Shown piece by piece: positions 1-8,897 of a DNA stretch of 64,000 nt. Positions within the stretch are counted from its first letter, which is position 1, and each line of letters starts with the position of its first letter. Below the pieces are notes generated by a model. The model saw nothing but the letters and a program-made list of their open reading frames with translations. It was not told the DNA's origin and did not search any database. The DNA is from Rivularia sp. PCC 7116 (GTDB lineage Bacteria > Cyanobacteriota > Cyanobacteriia > Cyanobacteriales > Nostocaceae), in assembly GCF_000316665.1 (NCBI RefSeq), contig NC_019678.1:6729001-6793000 (forward strand). The letters are read 5' to 3'. The position numbers and the translations under genes were made by a program.

Positions 1-434
1 AGTCGAATACACTCTGAAAAGACAGCAATCCTTCTCCTTTATAACTGTCATGTGCAGGCAAGTACCCTCCACATTGTTTTAGGGATGTCAACCGTGTAAA
101 ATCGTCGTTCCTTCACCCTAGTCTTCGACAACCCGTGAGCCTCACTTTTGCGGGGGAACGGGAACATCTTCTATGAACTCTTCGGATAGGGCTTAGAGCA
201 ATTTAGTTCATACTTCCAAACTGGCTTCTAGGTAGAATTTTAAAACTTATGCTTACACCGTAGCCTTTGTCAAGCAGACGGAAGCAGGGTAAGGTTGAAT
301 TTTGATTGCATCCAAATGTAAAAAGCTATAATTTCAATTCACTTTGAACAGCATTCTCTCCTTCTCTTCCCCTTACTGTATGAAAAATATTAGATGCAAC
401 AAGGTTGAACGTAGTGAATAAACTTGACTTGACT
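1..434. other. Left-edge intergenic region, no gene recognised
   Basis: No convincing reading frame is open on either strand. On the minus strand a short stem-loop (GTGAG-g-CTCAC) sits around 140-150, inside a wider CCCG/CGGG pairing. It could be the end of a structured or mobile element cut by the window edge, but I cannot name it. Confidence 0.3.
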
Positions 435-1007
435 CTAAACTATCTGTTCTTGACGCTTATAAATGAATAAACTAATAGCACCTACAGCGAATAAACTTAT
501 TACCGAAGTAGGTTCGGGAATTGATTGCGATGATAGTCTCAGAGATACACCGCCAACATTATCCTGATAGTAATTGTCCGCTATAAAAAAGTTAACTTTC
601 GTATTTGATGCAAGGGTAAAAGATGTATCCACAGCATTCTGCATTGCTTGTAGAGGATTACGGTAGACACTAGGGCTGGAGAACATGTCACTAAAACCCT
701 CGAAAGATATACGATAACTATTTATCCACCCTTTTCGACAGCCCTCTCCATGACTATTGCAAAAAGATGTGACTCCTTCTCCCCAGGCATTCCAAGCATC
801 ATAATTACCGCCATCACTCATTCCAATGTAATTAACTTTATAAGTTCCTGCTAATAGATTTAAAGAAATCGCATTGTTAGTGGTATTTTCTCTCGCATCT
901 AAATTGACGATTCTACTGAAACTAGCTGCGTGTACCTCTGTTTGCATCAAACCAGAACTCATAGCCAGACTAGCGGCGAGTATTGCCAACTTGTTGAATA
1001 TTTTCAT
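435..1007 (-). CDS. PEP-CTERM sorting domain protein
   Basis: Secreted protein of 190 residues. It starts with a signal peptide (residues 1-27, MKIFNKLAILAASLAMS...VHA). It ends with the tripartite PEP-CTERM signal: IPEPTSV near 163, one hydrophobic helix, then a basic tail with KR. In this family the C-terminal signal is processed by an exosortase, and the mature protein is usually exported to the surface or the exopolysaccharide. The central part (about 28-160) matches no domain I know; two cysteines (SFCNSHGEGCRKG) could form a disulfide. No exosortase or glycan gene is adjacent. The gene stands alone in AT-rich DNA, and its start is supported by the signal peptide. Confidence 0.8.
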   Translation of the reverse strand: MKIFNKLAILAASLAMSSGLMQTEVHAASFSRIVNLDARENTTNNAISLNLLAGTYKVNYIGMSDGGNYDAWNAWGEGVTSFCNSHGEGCRKGWINSYRISFEGFSDMFSSPSVYRNPLQAMQNAVDTSFTLASNTKVNFFIADNYYQDNVGGVSLRLSSQSIPEPTSVISLFAVGAISLFIYKRQEQIV

Positions 1008-1369
1008 CGAAAGCTTCTCTTCTTTAATTTGAAAGACTTAGCAAATCTTTCCGTACTTGTCAGTGATAATTGATATTTATCTTTGACGCAAGGGATTATT
1101 GAGTATTTTGTAAAAGCTTTATGAAATCTATTTTTCTATACTGAGATAAAATAAAAAAAGCATCAATAATTGACCTAATACGTTTTAAAAGCTTTATGAA
1201 AATAGTTGCTTATGTATTTAACCGCATTCATCTATTAATTTTCATCAAAACTATTTAAAAAGTAATAGTTATATTTGCGGCTATATTCTTATTTATGCCT
1301 TAATTGATCTTAGCTTTTTTATTGTTAGTGATAGGGTAAACTAATTTTACGTAAAAGCACTATCAATGT
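1008..1369. other. AT-rich intergenic region
   Basis: About 360 bases between two minus-strand genes. It holds the promoter region of the PEP-CTERM gene. The string AAAAGCTTTATGAAA occurs twice (near 1112 and 1188), so a short direct repeat is present. I see no gene or RNA. Confidence 0.4.
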
Positions 1370-1975
1370 TTAGTATCTATTTAAGCTATTTTCATGAGTT
1401 ATTCTTAAAAATTTCTCAATATCTTTACTTACCTGTAATACTTTTTCTTCAGGAGTCTGGGGCATTTCTTTCGATTTATTTTTAATTGCATTTTGAATAT
1501 CGCGAGCCAGTTGAGTTACTTCCTCGACTTTTATAATCCAGTTATTTGCGTAACTCTGTACTACGCTACCGCGAATACCCAATTGCAATGCGCGATGCTC
1601 CAAACGTCGTAAGGACAAATCTCTATCGGGGTCCCATTGATACCTTACCTCAGATTTGTCTAAACTTCTTTTCCAATCTCTTTCTGATGCAAAAATATCT
1701 CTGTCGAATGATGTTGGTATTGCTTGCTTAAGAATCTCCTGAAAACCTTCATGGGTGAGCTTGATTTTTAAGATAGATTCTTGTCTATGTTTTGTTGCAT
1801 AACCAGAACGATACAGCATCCAACCAAATGAAGGCTTAATCCAGGTCATTCTTTCCATATTAAAACCCTTACCAAAAGTTCCTTTACGTAAAGCTTCTTC
1901 CGCTATAGAAGGTTTGAAAGCTTGATATACATAAATTCCTTCGCTGTCATAAGCTGCTAGTATTTGTCGCTGCAT
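1370..1975 (-). CDS. DUF4291 domain-containing protein
   Basis: Protein of 201 residues that reads as a complete DUF4291 member. The N-terminal block (MQRQILAAYDSEGIYVYQAF) and the following MTWIKPSFGWMLYRSGYA stretch are the family's hallmarks. No signal peptide or membrane segment is present, so it is probably cytosolic. The biochemical function of DUF4291 is not known to me. The C-terminal quarter (about 150-201) is charged and less conserved. It is isolated, with about 360 bp below it and about 470 bp above, so no operon partner hints at its role. Confidence 0.75.
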   Translation of the reverse strand: MQRQILAAYDSEGIYVYQAFKPSIAEEALRKGTFGKGFNMERMTWIKPSFGWMLYRSGYATKHRQESILKIKLTHEGFQEILKQAIPTSFDRDIFASERDWKRSLDKSEVRYQWDPDRDLSLRRLEHRALQLGIRGSVVQSYANNWIIKVEEVTQLARDIQNAIKNKSKEMPQTPEEKVLQVSKDIEKFLRITHENSLNRY

Positions 1976-2445
1976 CTACTAAAAACTTTTTTAATCTATT
2001 TTAGAATACATATATTACATTGTAGCACAGAGGGCTAATTAGTACTTTTTCAAACCAAGATTAGCGGGTTAAGTTGGAGAGGGTTAATATTATGTCCGAT
2101 TAAACAGTTATCATACCTGTGAGGGCAAAGCAATAAGTAATCAGGGCAGCATATTATGTTGGTAATAACCGCTATCTTTTCAATAGAGTTATAAGTACTT
2201 AGACAAAATTAATTGTATATTTGTCATTGCGAGTCGAACGGAGTGACACAAATAATTTTGCATACCCACTTATCGTAAGTAATTAACCGGACTTGAGATA
2301 AGAAAAGGTTGTTTACGATGCATCCCGGCTTTCTAGATTTGGTGAACTACTAGATAAGTTCTGAAAAATAAAATAACCTTGGATAATATTTTTATCCAAA
2401 GCTATCTGACAGCATAAAGTGGTAATTATTTGTGTGAATTTTTTT
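1976..2445. other. Intergenic region before the twin RNA element
   Basis: No gene seen. Around 2223-2250 there is a fragment (GTCATTGCGAG...CGGAGTGACA) similar in type to the one near 52621 (GTCATTACGAGCGAAGCGAA), a dispersed repeat. The last part could contain a promoter for the element that follows. Confidence 0.35.
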
Positions 2446-2656
2446 GAGCAAACCATATCGGACGTTCGCCATCTAAGACCGCTCTGATGGAGGGTTGCGC
2501 CTCCCCTCGATGGCGACGAAACAGAGGAAACGATAAAAACTCCATAACGTCCAAATTTATTAAATTATCGCACTGTCCGAACACCTGCCAATTCGTTCTT
2601 CTTCGGCATTCGATAATGGGTCACTGCGGCATAACTCCCATCCAGTACTGTTGCTC
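2446..2656 (+). ncRNA. Putative structured RNA, copy 1 of twin element
   Basis: A 211-base unit repeated without any indel at 2751-2961. It starts GAGCAA and ends TTGCTC, which can pair. Inside, GGACGTT (2460-2466) pairs with AACGTCC (2546-2552), CGCCATC (2467-2473) with GATGGCG (2509-2515), and GGAGG (2489-2493) with CCTCC (2500-2504). CTCTG (2482-2486) can form a pseudoknot with CAGAG (2522-2526). In the 3' half ATTATCG (2564-2570) pairs with CGATAAT (2611-2617). The strand is inferred from these pairings, which also exist on the complement, so orientation is not certain. Unknown family; a HEARO/omega-type guide RNA scaffold is one possibility, but no IscB-like gene is nearby. Confidence 0.5.
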
Positions 2657-2750
2657 TGAATCAACTTCAGACTATCTAAATCCGTAGCATAACTCAATCA
2701 AGAGTTGCAAGCTGACTAATTTAAGATATTATTGCTATTAGAAACATTCT

Positions 2751-2961
2751 GAGCAAACCATATCGGACGTTCGCCATCTAAGACCGCTCTGATGGAGGGT
2801 TGCGCCTCCCCTCGATGGCGACGAAACAGAGGAAACGATAAAAACTCCACAACGTCCAAGGCTATTAAATTATTACACTGTCCGAACACCTGCCAATTCG
2901 TTCTTCTTCGGTATTCAATAATGGGTCACTGCGGCATAACCCCCATCCAGTGCTGTTGCTC
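2751..2961 (+). ncRNA. Putative structured RNA, copy 2 of twin element
   Basis: Second copy of the unit, offset by 305 bases, with about ten substitutions and no indels. All helices of the 5' half are preserved exactly. In the 3' helix one pair changes on both sides: C2569-G2612 of copy 1 is T2874-A2917 here, a compensatory change. The terminal pair of that helix is lost (A2875 against C2916). Flanking sequences differ completely from copy 1, so the boundaries GAGCAA/TTGCTC are real. An ORF crossing this copy is treated as spurious. Confidence 0.5.
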
Positions 2962-3146
2962 TGTTCCTTACATTTATAACAATATCAAGGATATTTCAGA
3001 AATTTGTCGCTCTAAGGTTCTATTGTTGATAATACTTTGGGTAGAACTGCTCAAGTAGTACAATTATTCCTTATAGGTGTAACGAGATGTTAATAAAATT
3101 GCGATCGCTGTTTTGAATAAACCTGCAAACCAAAGCTGACTCTACA

Positions 3147-3323
3147 ATGTTGACAATCCAAGCTTATGATACCTCCGACATAGAAGCAGTTATTAAGCTG
3201 TGGTGGAAAACTTGGCACAATACATTTCCTGAGATTAGACAGAATGTAGTTTCCGGAGCCACCATCAAAGACATCGTTGCTATTGTAAAATCTCCCGATT
3301 GTAAATTAATCAGAAATCATTAA
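3147..3323 (+). pseudogene. GNAT acetyltransferase N-terminal fragment
   Basis: A frame of 58 codons (ATG at 3147, TAA at 3321) reads MLTIQAYDTSDIEAVIKLWW and onward. It resembles the first helix-strand of a GNAT-family N-acetyltransferase, where an [I/V]-R-x-[Y]-x-x-x-D pattern precedes helix 1. Full-length relatives have about 140-160 residues, and the acetyl-CoA loop (RxxGxG/A) is missing. After SPDCKLIRNH the frame ends and no continuation appears downstream in any frame before ndhH. I read it as a truncated remnant. Confidence 0.45.
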
Positions 3324-3432
3324 TTTCATCTTTGTTGCTTATCTTCTTTTGAAAGTAGAATCGAGAGATTATCGGAAATGAATCGAGAATAACTAGAGAA
3401 ATCGAAATCAGTTATCAACTAACAACTAACCA

Positions 3433-4617
3433 CTATCTATCCACAGAACCCATCACTACATCAATACTTCCTAAAATCACAAAAATATCTGCAACTTTTA
3501 CACCTTTTATTAATTGCGGTAATGCTTGTAAATTGTTGAAATCTGCGGGACGAATTTTCCAACGGTGAGGAAAAGCGTTGTCGTCACCAACTAAATAAAT
3601 TCCTAATTCTCCTCTGCCAGATTCGACACGAACGTAATGTTCTCCCTTGGGAATCTTAAATGTAGGTGCAACTTTCTTGGCAATATATTGATAATCAAAA
3701 CTATTCCATTCTGACTTTTTACCTTCTGCGATACGCTTCGCTTCTAAATTTTCATAAGCACCACCCGGTAAACCTGCAATGGCTTGTTTAATAATACTTA
3801 TAGACTCGCGCATCTCCCCCATTCGCACTAGATAACGAGCTAAACAATCGCCGCTTTTATTCCACTGAACTTCCCAATCAAAATCGTCATAACATTCATA
3901 ACGATCAACCTTGCGTAAATCCCACTTTACCCCAGAAGCCCGCAGCATGGGGCCGGAAATACCCCAATTAATTGCTTCTTCCCGACTGAGAACTCCTACG
4001 CCTTCAACTCGACGACAAAATATCGGATTATTGGTAATTAATTTCTCATATTCATCTACTTTAGGTAAAAAATAATCACAAAATTCTTTACATTTAATTA
4101 CCCAACCATAAGGAAGATCGACAGCAACACCACCGATGCGAAAATAATTGTGGTTAACCATGCGGTATCCCGTAGCAGCTTCAAACAAATCGAGAATCAT
4201 TTCCCTATCCCGAAGCGTATAGAAAAAAGGACTGTGTGCCCCGATATCACTAATAAAAGGTCCCAACCACAGCAAATGATTCACAATTCGCGCCAATTCC
4301 AGCATGATTGCTCGGATATAGCTAGCACGCTTAGGAATTTGGATATCAGCTAATTTCTCAACAGCATTAACTGTAACTGCTTCGTTGAACATGCCACCAT
4401 AATAATCCCAGCGACTAACGTAAGGAACGTACATGATATTAGTGCGATTTTCAGCGATTTTCTCCATTCCCCGATGTAGATATCCTAAAACAGGTTCGCA
4501 ATCTACTACATCTTCTCCATCAAGCGTGACAACGATTCTGAAACAGCCATGCATCGCAGGATGATGGGGACCAAAATTAATCGTCATCGGCTCGGTTTTG
4601 GTTTCTATTCTGGGCAT
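3433..4617 (-). CDS. ndhH: NAD(P)H-quinone oxidoreductase subunit H
   Basis: Subunit H (49-kDa/NuoD homologue) of the cyanobacterial NDH-1 complex, part of the hydrophilic arm near the quinone site on the thylakoid membrane. In cyanobacteria NDH-1 serves respiration and cyclic electron flow. The protein is full length at 394 residues. The N-terminal [20 protein letters not shown] block, [15 protein letters not shown], and the C-terminal [18 protein letters not shown] are characteristic. It is encoded alone here, without other ndh genes, which is usual for cyanobacterial ndhH. The start at [20 protein letters not shown] agrees with family length. Confidence 0.97.
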   Translation of the reverse strand: MPRIETKTEPMTINFGPHHPAMHGCFRIVVTLDGEDVVDCEPVLGYLHRGMEKIAENRTNIMYVPYVSRWDYYGGMFNEAVTVNAVEKLADIQIPKRASYIRAIMLELARIVNHLLWLGPFISDIGAHSPFFYTLRDREMILDLFEAATGYRMVNHNYFRIGGVAVDLPYGWVIKCKEFCDYFLPKVDEYEKLITNNPIFCRRVEGVGVLSREEAINWGISGPMLRASGVKWDLRKVDRYECYDDFDWEVQWNKSGDCLARYLVRMGEMRESISIIKQAIAGLPGGAYENLEAKRIAEGKKSEWNSFDYQYIAKKVAPTFKIPKGEHYVRVESGRGELGIYLVGDDNAFPHRWKIRPADFNNLQALPQLIKGVKVADIFVILGSIDVVMGSVDR

Positions 4618-4968
4618 CAGGAAGTACCATTAACTGCTTTTACTTCCTAATATGGCGATCGCCTTTATCGTTGTCTTGTAGATTCGTCCAATTTTTTGCA
4701 CATTATTGAGATATTTTGACTTCTTTGTTTGAACTTAATTTTTGCAGAGCCTCTGCTAGTGTTCCGTTAAAAGATTACCTATGTTTGAGAGAGGGCAGAG
4801 GGGAAAGAGAGGGGAGAATATTTTTAATATTTCCACACACCCATCAAAATTATTTTCTCCCCCTGCTCCCCTGCTTCCCTTGCTCCCCCTGCTTGTCAAA
4901 ACCCAGCATATTAATGAAAAGAAATACTAGCTTGTCCCATTAATCTTGATGGGTTAAGAAGTCGCTTC

Positions 4969-5058
4969 GTAGGTTGGGTTAAGCGAAGCGCAACCCAACT
5001 TTGGTGTTGGGTTACTCTAGGAGAAAGCTCCGCTTAGACTTCGTTCAAGCCAACCTAC
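4969..5058. repeat. REP-like palindromic repeat (GTAGGTTGGGTT type)
   Basis: Starts GTAGGTTGGGTTAAGCGAAG and ends CAACCTAC, with inner inverted copies of GTTGGGTT/AACCCAAC. The same core occurs at about 37155-37185 and within the two 124-base repeats at 37197-37320 and 37483-37606. It is a dispersed palindromic family, not a gene. Confidence 0.65.
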
Positions 5059-5131
5059 AATTATAAATATCAAACAGCTTGTAGCTTCTATCAAAAAATG
5101 GGACTCAAACCAGATGGAGCAACAAAAATTG

Positions 5132-5273
5132 GGCGTTGCTGATTAAAAGTATGAACAGCCCCCAACCCCCAATTCGGGGGGAGAAGTACATTTTAAAGTA
5201 GAACATACTTGGGGGATTTAGGGGGCTGCTGTTAGATAGTGATAATAAATTCATATCTCAATTCAGCAACGCC
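5132..5273. repeat. MITE-like element with GGCGTTGCTGA terminal inverted repeats
   Basis: Outer inverted repeats GGCGTTGCTGATT (5132-5144) and AATTCAGCAACGCC (5260-5273) enclose a second pair, AACAGCCCCC (from 5154) and GGGGGCTGCTGTT (to 5232). There is no coding frame inside. The size (142 bp) and terminal repeats suggest a non-autonomous transposable element. Confidence 0.65.
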
Positions 5274-5406
5274 AAAAATTGATATTCGAGAAGACTTTGA
5301 ACTCCGAGAAATTCGCTATTCACAAAACTTAACGTAAATCTTCCCCTCCGCGCACCTCCGCGTTAAACTCTGCCTACCTTTGCGTTTAAAATTCTTCCCT
5401 CAACCC

Positions 5407-6270
5407 ATGATAGAACCTAAAATTATCGTAGATTCCCCACACCACAACGCTGAATGTCCGTTGTGGCATCCCCAGCAGCAGTATCTTTACTGGACGGATA
5501 TTCCTCAAGGTAAACTGTATCGCTACAACCCACAAACAAATTCTCACGCACAAATCTATTCAGGAGAACCCGTTGGTGGTTTAACTATGCAAGCTGATGG
5601 TTCTTTAGTGCTATTCAAAACCAAAGGAACTATCGAGCAATGGAAAGAAGGTAAAATTACAACTTTAATCAACGAAATACCCGCAGAAAGACATACTCGT
5701 TTCAACGATGCGATCGCAGATCCAATGGGAAGAGTTTTTTCCGGTACAATGGCAAGTTCAGAAGACAAGGGAAGACTCTATCGTATAGATACCGATGGTT
5801 CGATTCATATAATTTTAGAAGAACTTTTGGTTCCCAACGGTATGGGTTTTTCCCCAGATTTAAAATATTTTTATCTTACCGACTCCGACACCCGCACCAT
5901 CTACCGTTTTAATTACAACCAAGAAACGGGCGATATTACCAACCAGCAAAATCATATACTTGTCCCCGAAGAAGAAGGAGTTCCCGACGGAATGACAGTT
6001 GATGCGAATGGTTACATTTGGTCGGCTCGTTGGGATGGTAAACATTTGTACCGTTACGCTGCTGACGGTACGGAAGTATTACGTATAGAATTTCCCGCTT
6101 TAAAAGTTAGCTGCTTGGCTTTCGGTGGCTCAGACTACAGCGAAATTTATGTTACCACGGCAGGAGGCTACGACCGTTCCCAAGAAGGTGCTGGTGCAGG
6201 AGCAATCTTTCATCTTCAAGCTGATATTAAAGGTGTGCCAGAATTTACATCTCGGATTTTTATTGACTAG
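5407..6270 (+). CDS. SMP-30/gluconolactonase/LRE-like family protein
   Basis: Six-bladed beta-propeller of the SMP-30/gluconolactonase/LRE family, whose members hydrolyse sugar lactones with a divalent metal. From the ATG at 5407 it has 287 residues; an upstream TTG at 5380 would add nine residues of unconserved sequence, so the ATG is preferred. Likely metal ligands are visible: Glu15 (NAECPLWHP), Asn100 (RFNDA), Asn144 (VPNGMGFSPD) and Asp194 (PDGMTVDANG). FSGTM and YIWSARWDG are typical blade motifs. No signal peptide. The natural substrate is unknown; gluconolactone is only one option. It stands alone, with a MITE copy just downstream. Confidence 0.85.
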   Translation: MIEPKIIVDSPHHNAECPLWHPQQQYLYWTDIPQGKLYRYNPQTNSHAQIYSGEPVGGLTMQADGSLVLFKTKGTIEQWKEGKITTLINEIPAERHTRFNDAIADPMGRVFSGTMASSEDKGRLYRIDTDGSIHIILEELLVPNGMGFSPDLKYFYLTDSDTRTIYRFNYNQETGDITNQQNHILVPEEEGVPDGMTVDANGYIWSARWDGKHLYRYAADGTEVLRIEFPALKVSCLAFGGSDYSEIYVTTAGGYDRSQEGAGAGAIFHLQADIKGVPEFTSRIFID

Positions 6271-6315
6271 TGACGGAAACTCCGATATTTTTTTGAGTTC
6301 TATTTTAAACCTTTT

Positions 6316-6439
6316 AGGAATTACGCAACTGGCACATTTTACTTGTAAGGTGCTGTGACAGTTCGCTTAATTTCTAAGGCAATAATAAAGTTTTCCTGTC
6401 ACGCACCAACCAAAGCCTTATGACAATTGCGTAAGTTCT
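6316..6439. repeat. 124-bp MITE-like element, copy A
   Basis: Terminal inverted repeats AGGAATTACGCAA and TTGCGTAAGTTCT enclose GGCACATTTTACTTGTAAGG and TGTCACGCACCA. A second copy with the same length (124 bp) and order lies at 60968-61091. The right end overlaps the 3' end of the phosphatase gene at 6418. Confidence 0.75.
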
Positions 6440-6999
6440 GCCTTTAAAGAATATTCAGTACATCCCCAATGTTGATTATTAAGATTTCGAGAACCTTGCC
6501 ATCCTAAAAGCCTTAATTCCTTAGCAATAAAGGTGTTAATTCCTCCATGAGCAATTAAAACAACCGAACCATGACCCTGATATTCTTGTATTAATAATTC
6601 TGCTGCTTGCTTAGCTCTGCGTCTGGTAGCAACTGGTGGCTCAACAATAGGAGAAATTTTGAATTCCCATAGTAATCGAGAAATAACTGCCCAACCCAAA
6701 GCTGATAGTTTCGCACTTGTAGAAAAATTTCGCCAACAGTTTATTTCTCGGAAAATTGAATTACTTATTGGTTTAACTTGAGGCTGAAGAATTCTGGCTG
6801 AATCAATTGTACGACTTAAATTACTGGTAAAAATGACGTTAGCTTTTTGTATGATGTCAATAAGATTTTCTGGTGGTACCGAGTCGCTTGCGATTCCCGC
6901 AGCATCATAGCACTTAATAAAATCTAAGAATTGATTCCCTTGAACCTTCTCTTTGGTAGAAACTGTTGGTTTTCCATGTCGTACAAGGTAAATAGGCAT
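6418..6999 (-). CDS. Histidine phosphatase family protein
   Basis: Member of the histidine phosphatase (phosphoglycerate-mutase-like) superfamily, 193 residues. The catalytic RHG motif is at residues 7-9 (YLVRHGKP), and the second histidine is in VVLIAHGGINTF near residue 150. Members dephosphorylate phospho-proteins or metabolites through a phosphohistidine intermediate; the substrate cannot be read from the sequence. No signal peptide. The last residues, ELTQLS and the stop codon, are encoded by the inverted repeat of a 124-bp MITE, so the original C-terminus has probably been replaced. It faces away from the antiporter gene, with about 100 bp of shared upstream DNA. Confidence 0.85.
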   Translation of the reverse strand: MPIYLVRHGKPTVSTKEKVQGNQFLDFIKCYDAAGIASDSVPPENLIDIIQKANVIFTSNLSRTIDSARILQPQVKPISNSIFREINCWRNFSTSAKLSALGWAVISRLLWEFKISPIVEPPVATRRRAKQAAELLIQEYQGHGSVVLIAHGGINTFIAKELRLLGWQGSRNLNNQHWGCTEYSLKAELTQLS

Positions 7000-7099
7000 T
7001 TTTCATAATCAATAAAATCATTCTGAAGGCTAATTTGCTTTCTCTACGATTATTATGAAGCTAGCCTTATAGTGAAAGCTTACATTTGAGAGAGGAAAA

Positions 7100-8824
7100 A
7101 TGGCAGCAGAAGGGCATAGTTTAATTGTGGATTTTACCACAGTTTTGGGTGCATCGGCGCTGGGTGGATATATTGCCAATAAGCTGCGTCAACCCGTTTT
7201 GTTAGGATATCTCGCTAGCGGATTGATTGTAGGTCCTTTCGGCTTAAAGTTATTGAATGATGCAGATTTAATTAAATCTTTGGCTGAGTTTGGAGTTGCT
7301 TTTCTGCTCTTTGCTTTGGGTGTAGAATTTTCTTTAACTGAACTCAAAAGAGTCAAAGATATTGCGATTAAAGGTAGTTTGCTGCAAATTGGATTAACTA
7401 CTACCCTTGTCACTCTAATTACAGTTATTTTTGGTTTGGCTTCTGGTTTTGCAGAAGGAATATTTTTAGGTGTAGTCTTTTCTCTGTCTTCTACAGCAGT
7501 GGTACTAAAAACACTGACAGACAAAGGAGAAACTTATACACTCCACGGTCAAATTATGTTGTCGATTTTAATCGTTCAAGATTTGGCTTTGGGTGTAATG
7601 CTAGCGATTTTGCCAGCATTAAAACAACCAGAAAATATTGCTCCGGCTTTATTTTTGGCTTTAGTAAAAGTTGTTGGATTTGCCGCAATCGCATTTATTT
7701 TAAGTCGTTATTTTGTCCAGCGTTTGATTCGTAGTATTGCTGAAACTGAAAGTGAAGAATTATTCTTATTAACAATAATAGCTTTATGCTTGGGAGTTGC
7801 TTTAATTACAGCAGCACTCGGTCTTTCCATTGAGATGGGTGCTTTCGTTGCAGGATTAATGATTTCGGAAATTGATTATGCAGACCATGCTTTAGCTAAA
7901 GTTTTACCGTTACGCGATACCTTTGCCAGTCTTTTCTTCGCCTCTATCGGAATGCTAATTGACCCAAATATTCTAGTTAATAACTTCGGGTCAATTTTGG
8001 GATTAGTTAGTTTAGTAATGATAGGTAAAGCAGCAATAATATTTCCCATCGTACTAAAATTTGGTTACTCAGTAAAAACAGCAGTAATTGCTGCTCTTGG
8101 CATTAATCAAATAGGTGAGTTTTCTTTTGTACTTGAATTAACTGGTTTAGCTTTAGGTCTAATTTCTGAAGATACTTATTTATTACTTTTAGGTACCACC
8201 GCAATCACTTTAATTGTTACTCCCATCTTATTAGAAAGAGCGCCCAAAATAGCCAATCTTCTCACAAAAACGGCATTTTTTAGAAAATATCTCCAGCAAT
8301 TTGAAAAACCAAAAAGCTTATCAATTCCAGAAACTATTAATTCTCACGTAGTTGTAGCGGGTTACGGAAGAGTAGGACAAGTAGTAGTTAAAATTTTGCA
8401 AAGTCAAGGTTATCCACTCATTGTTATGGATAACAGCGAAGCAGCAATCCAAAGACTAAGACATAAAAATATACCTTATTTATTCGGTGATGCAGACTCT
8501 GAACTTGTATTAGAAAAAGCACATTTAGAAAAAGCCAAAGCTCTAGTAATTGCTTTACCAGATCCCGCAAGCACAAGATTACTGCTTGAACGTGCTTTGT
8601 CAATAGCTTCGCAGTTAGATATTATAGTGCGATCGCACTCCGACAAAGAAATAGATGTTCTGACTCAAATGGGTGCAAGAGAAGTAGTACAGCCAGAATT
8701 TGAAGCAGCATTAGAATTAGGAACTCATTTACTTAATACTTTAGGCGCGCCGGAAACTCAAATTAATACAGTTATCAGGAAAATTCGCCTTGATAAGTAT
8801 ATGAGTATTAGACCAGACAAGTAA
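7100..8824 (+). CDS. Cation:proton antiporter, KefB/CPA2 type with TrkA-N domain
   Basis: Membrane antiporter of the CPA2 family, 574 residues. The N-terminal two thirds (about 1-385) form roughly twelve hydrophobic segments typical of Na+(K+)/H+ exchangers, with GFLLFALGVEFSLTEL-like and LSIEMGAFVAGLMIS signatures. From about residue 415 a Rossmann RCK/TrkA-N domain follows (VVVAGYGRVGQVV, GxGxxG), which in KefB/KefC-like proteins senses nucleotides. The architecture points to K+ or Na+ efflux in exchange for protons across the plasma or thylakoid membrane. Ion specificity is not decidable here. AGAGAGG lies ahead of the ATG. A strong hairpin follows at 8898-8929. Confidence 0.9.
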   Translation: MAAEGHSLIVDFTTVLGASALGGYIANKLRQPVLLGYLASGLIVGPFGLKLLNDADLIKSLAEFGVAFLLFALGVEFSLTELKRVKDIAIKGSLLQIGLTTTLVTLITVIFGLASGFAEGIFLGVVFSLSSTAVVLKTLTDKGETYTLHGQIMLSILIVQDLALGVMLAILPALKQPENIAPALFLALVKVVGFAAIAFILSRYFVQRLIRSIAETESEELFLLTIIALCLGVALITAALGLSIEMGAFVAGLMISEIDYADHALAKVLPLRDTFASLFFASIGMLIDPNILVNNFGSILGLVSLVMIGKAAIIFPIVLKFGYSVKTAVIAALGINQIGEFSFVLELTGLALGLISEDTYLLLLGTTAITLIVTPILLERAPKIANLLTKTAFFRKYLQQFEKPKSLSIPETINSHVVVAGYGRVGQVVVKILQSQGYPLIVMDNSEAAIQRLRHKNIPYLFGDADSELVLEKAHLEKAKALVIALPDPASTRLLLERALSIASQLDIIVRSHSDKEIDVLTQMGAREVVQPEFEAALELGTHLLNTLGAPETQINTVIRKIRLDKYMSIRPDK

Positions 8825-8897
8825 TTGATAATAGTCTACTACGCTTAATAAAAACGCTACATATAAATACAGGAAATTACGGATTCATAACCTAAAT

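Larger units (their letters stand above)
4618..5406. other. Repeat-rich intergenic region between ndhH and the lactonase gene
   Basis: About 790 bases. It contains the divergent promoters of ndhH and the SMP-30 gene, a CT-rich stretch (4855-4895, CCCCTGCTCCCCTGCTTCCC), and two separate palindromic elements listed individually (4969-5058 and 5132-5273). The open frame near 4716-4943 is low-complexity and not treated as a gene. Confidence 0.5.

Noticed and set aside
2482-2526. Hammerhead-like strings CTGATGG and CGAAAC
   Set aside because: The CTG would be consumed by pairing with CAGAG, and the helix order does not fit a hammerhead core or its cleavage site.
2487-3058. Two similar small open frames (66 and 88 codons) over the twin element, starting MEGCASPRWRRN
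   Set aside because: They share sequence only because the DNA is duplicated. The differences preserve RNA pairing and the frames end in unrelated sequence, so I treat them as by-products of the RNA element.
4716-4943. Open frame of 75 codons upstream of ndhH
   Set aside because: Low-complexity CT-rich translation with no conserved look; it overlaps repeat-like DNA.
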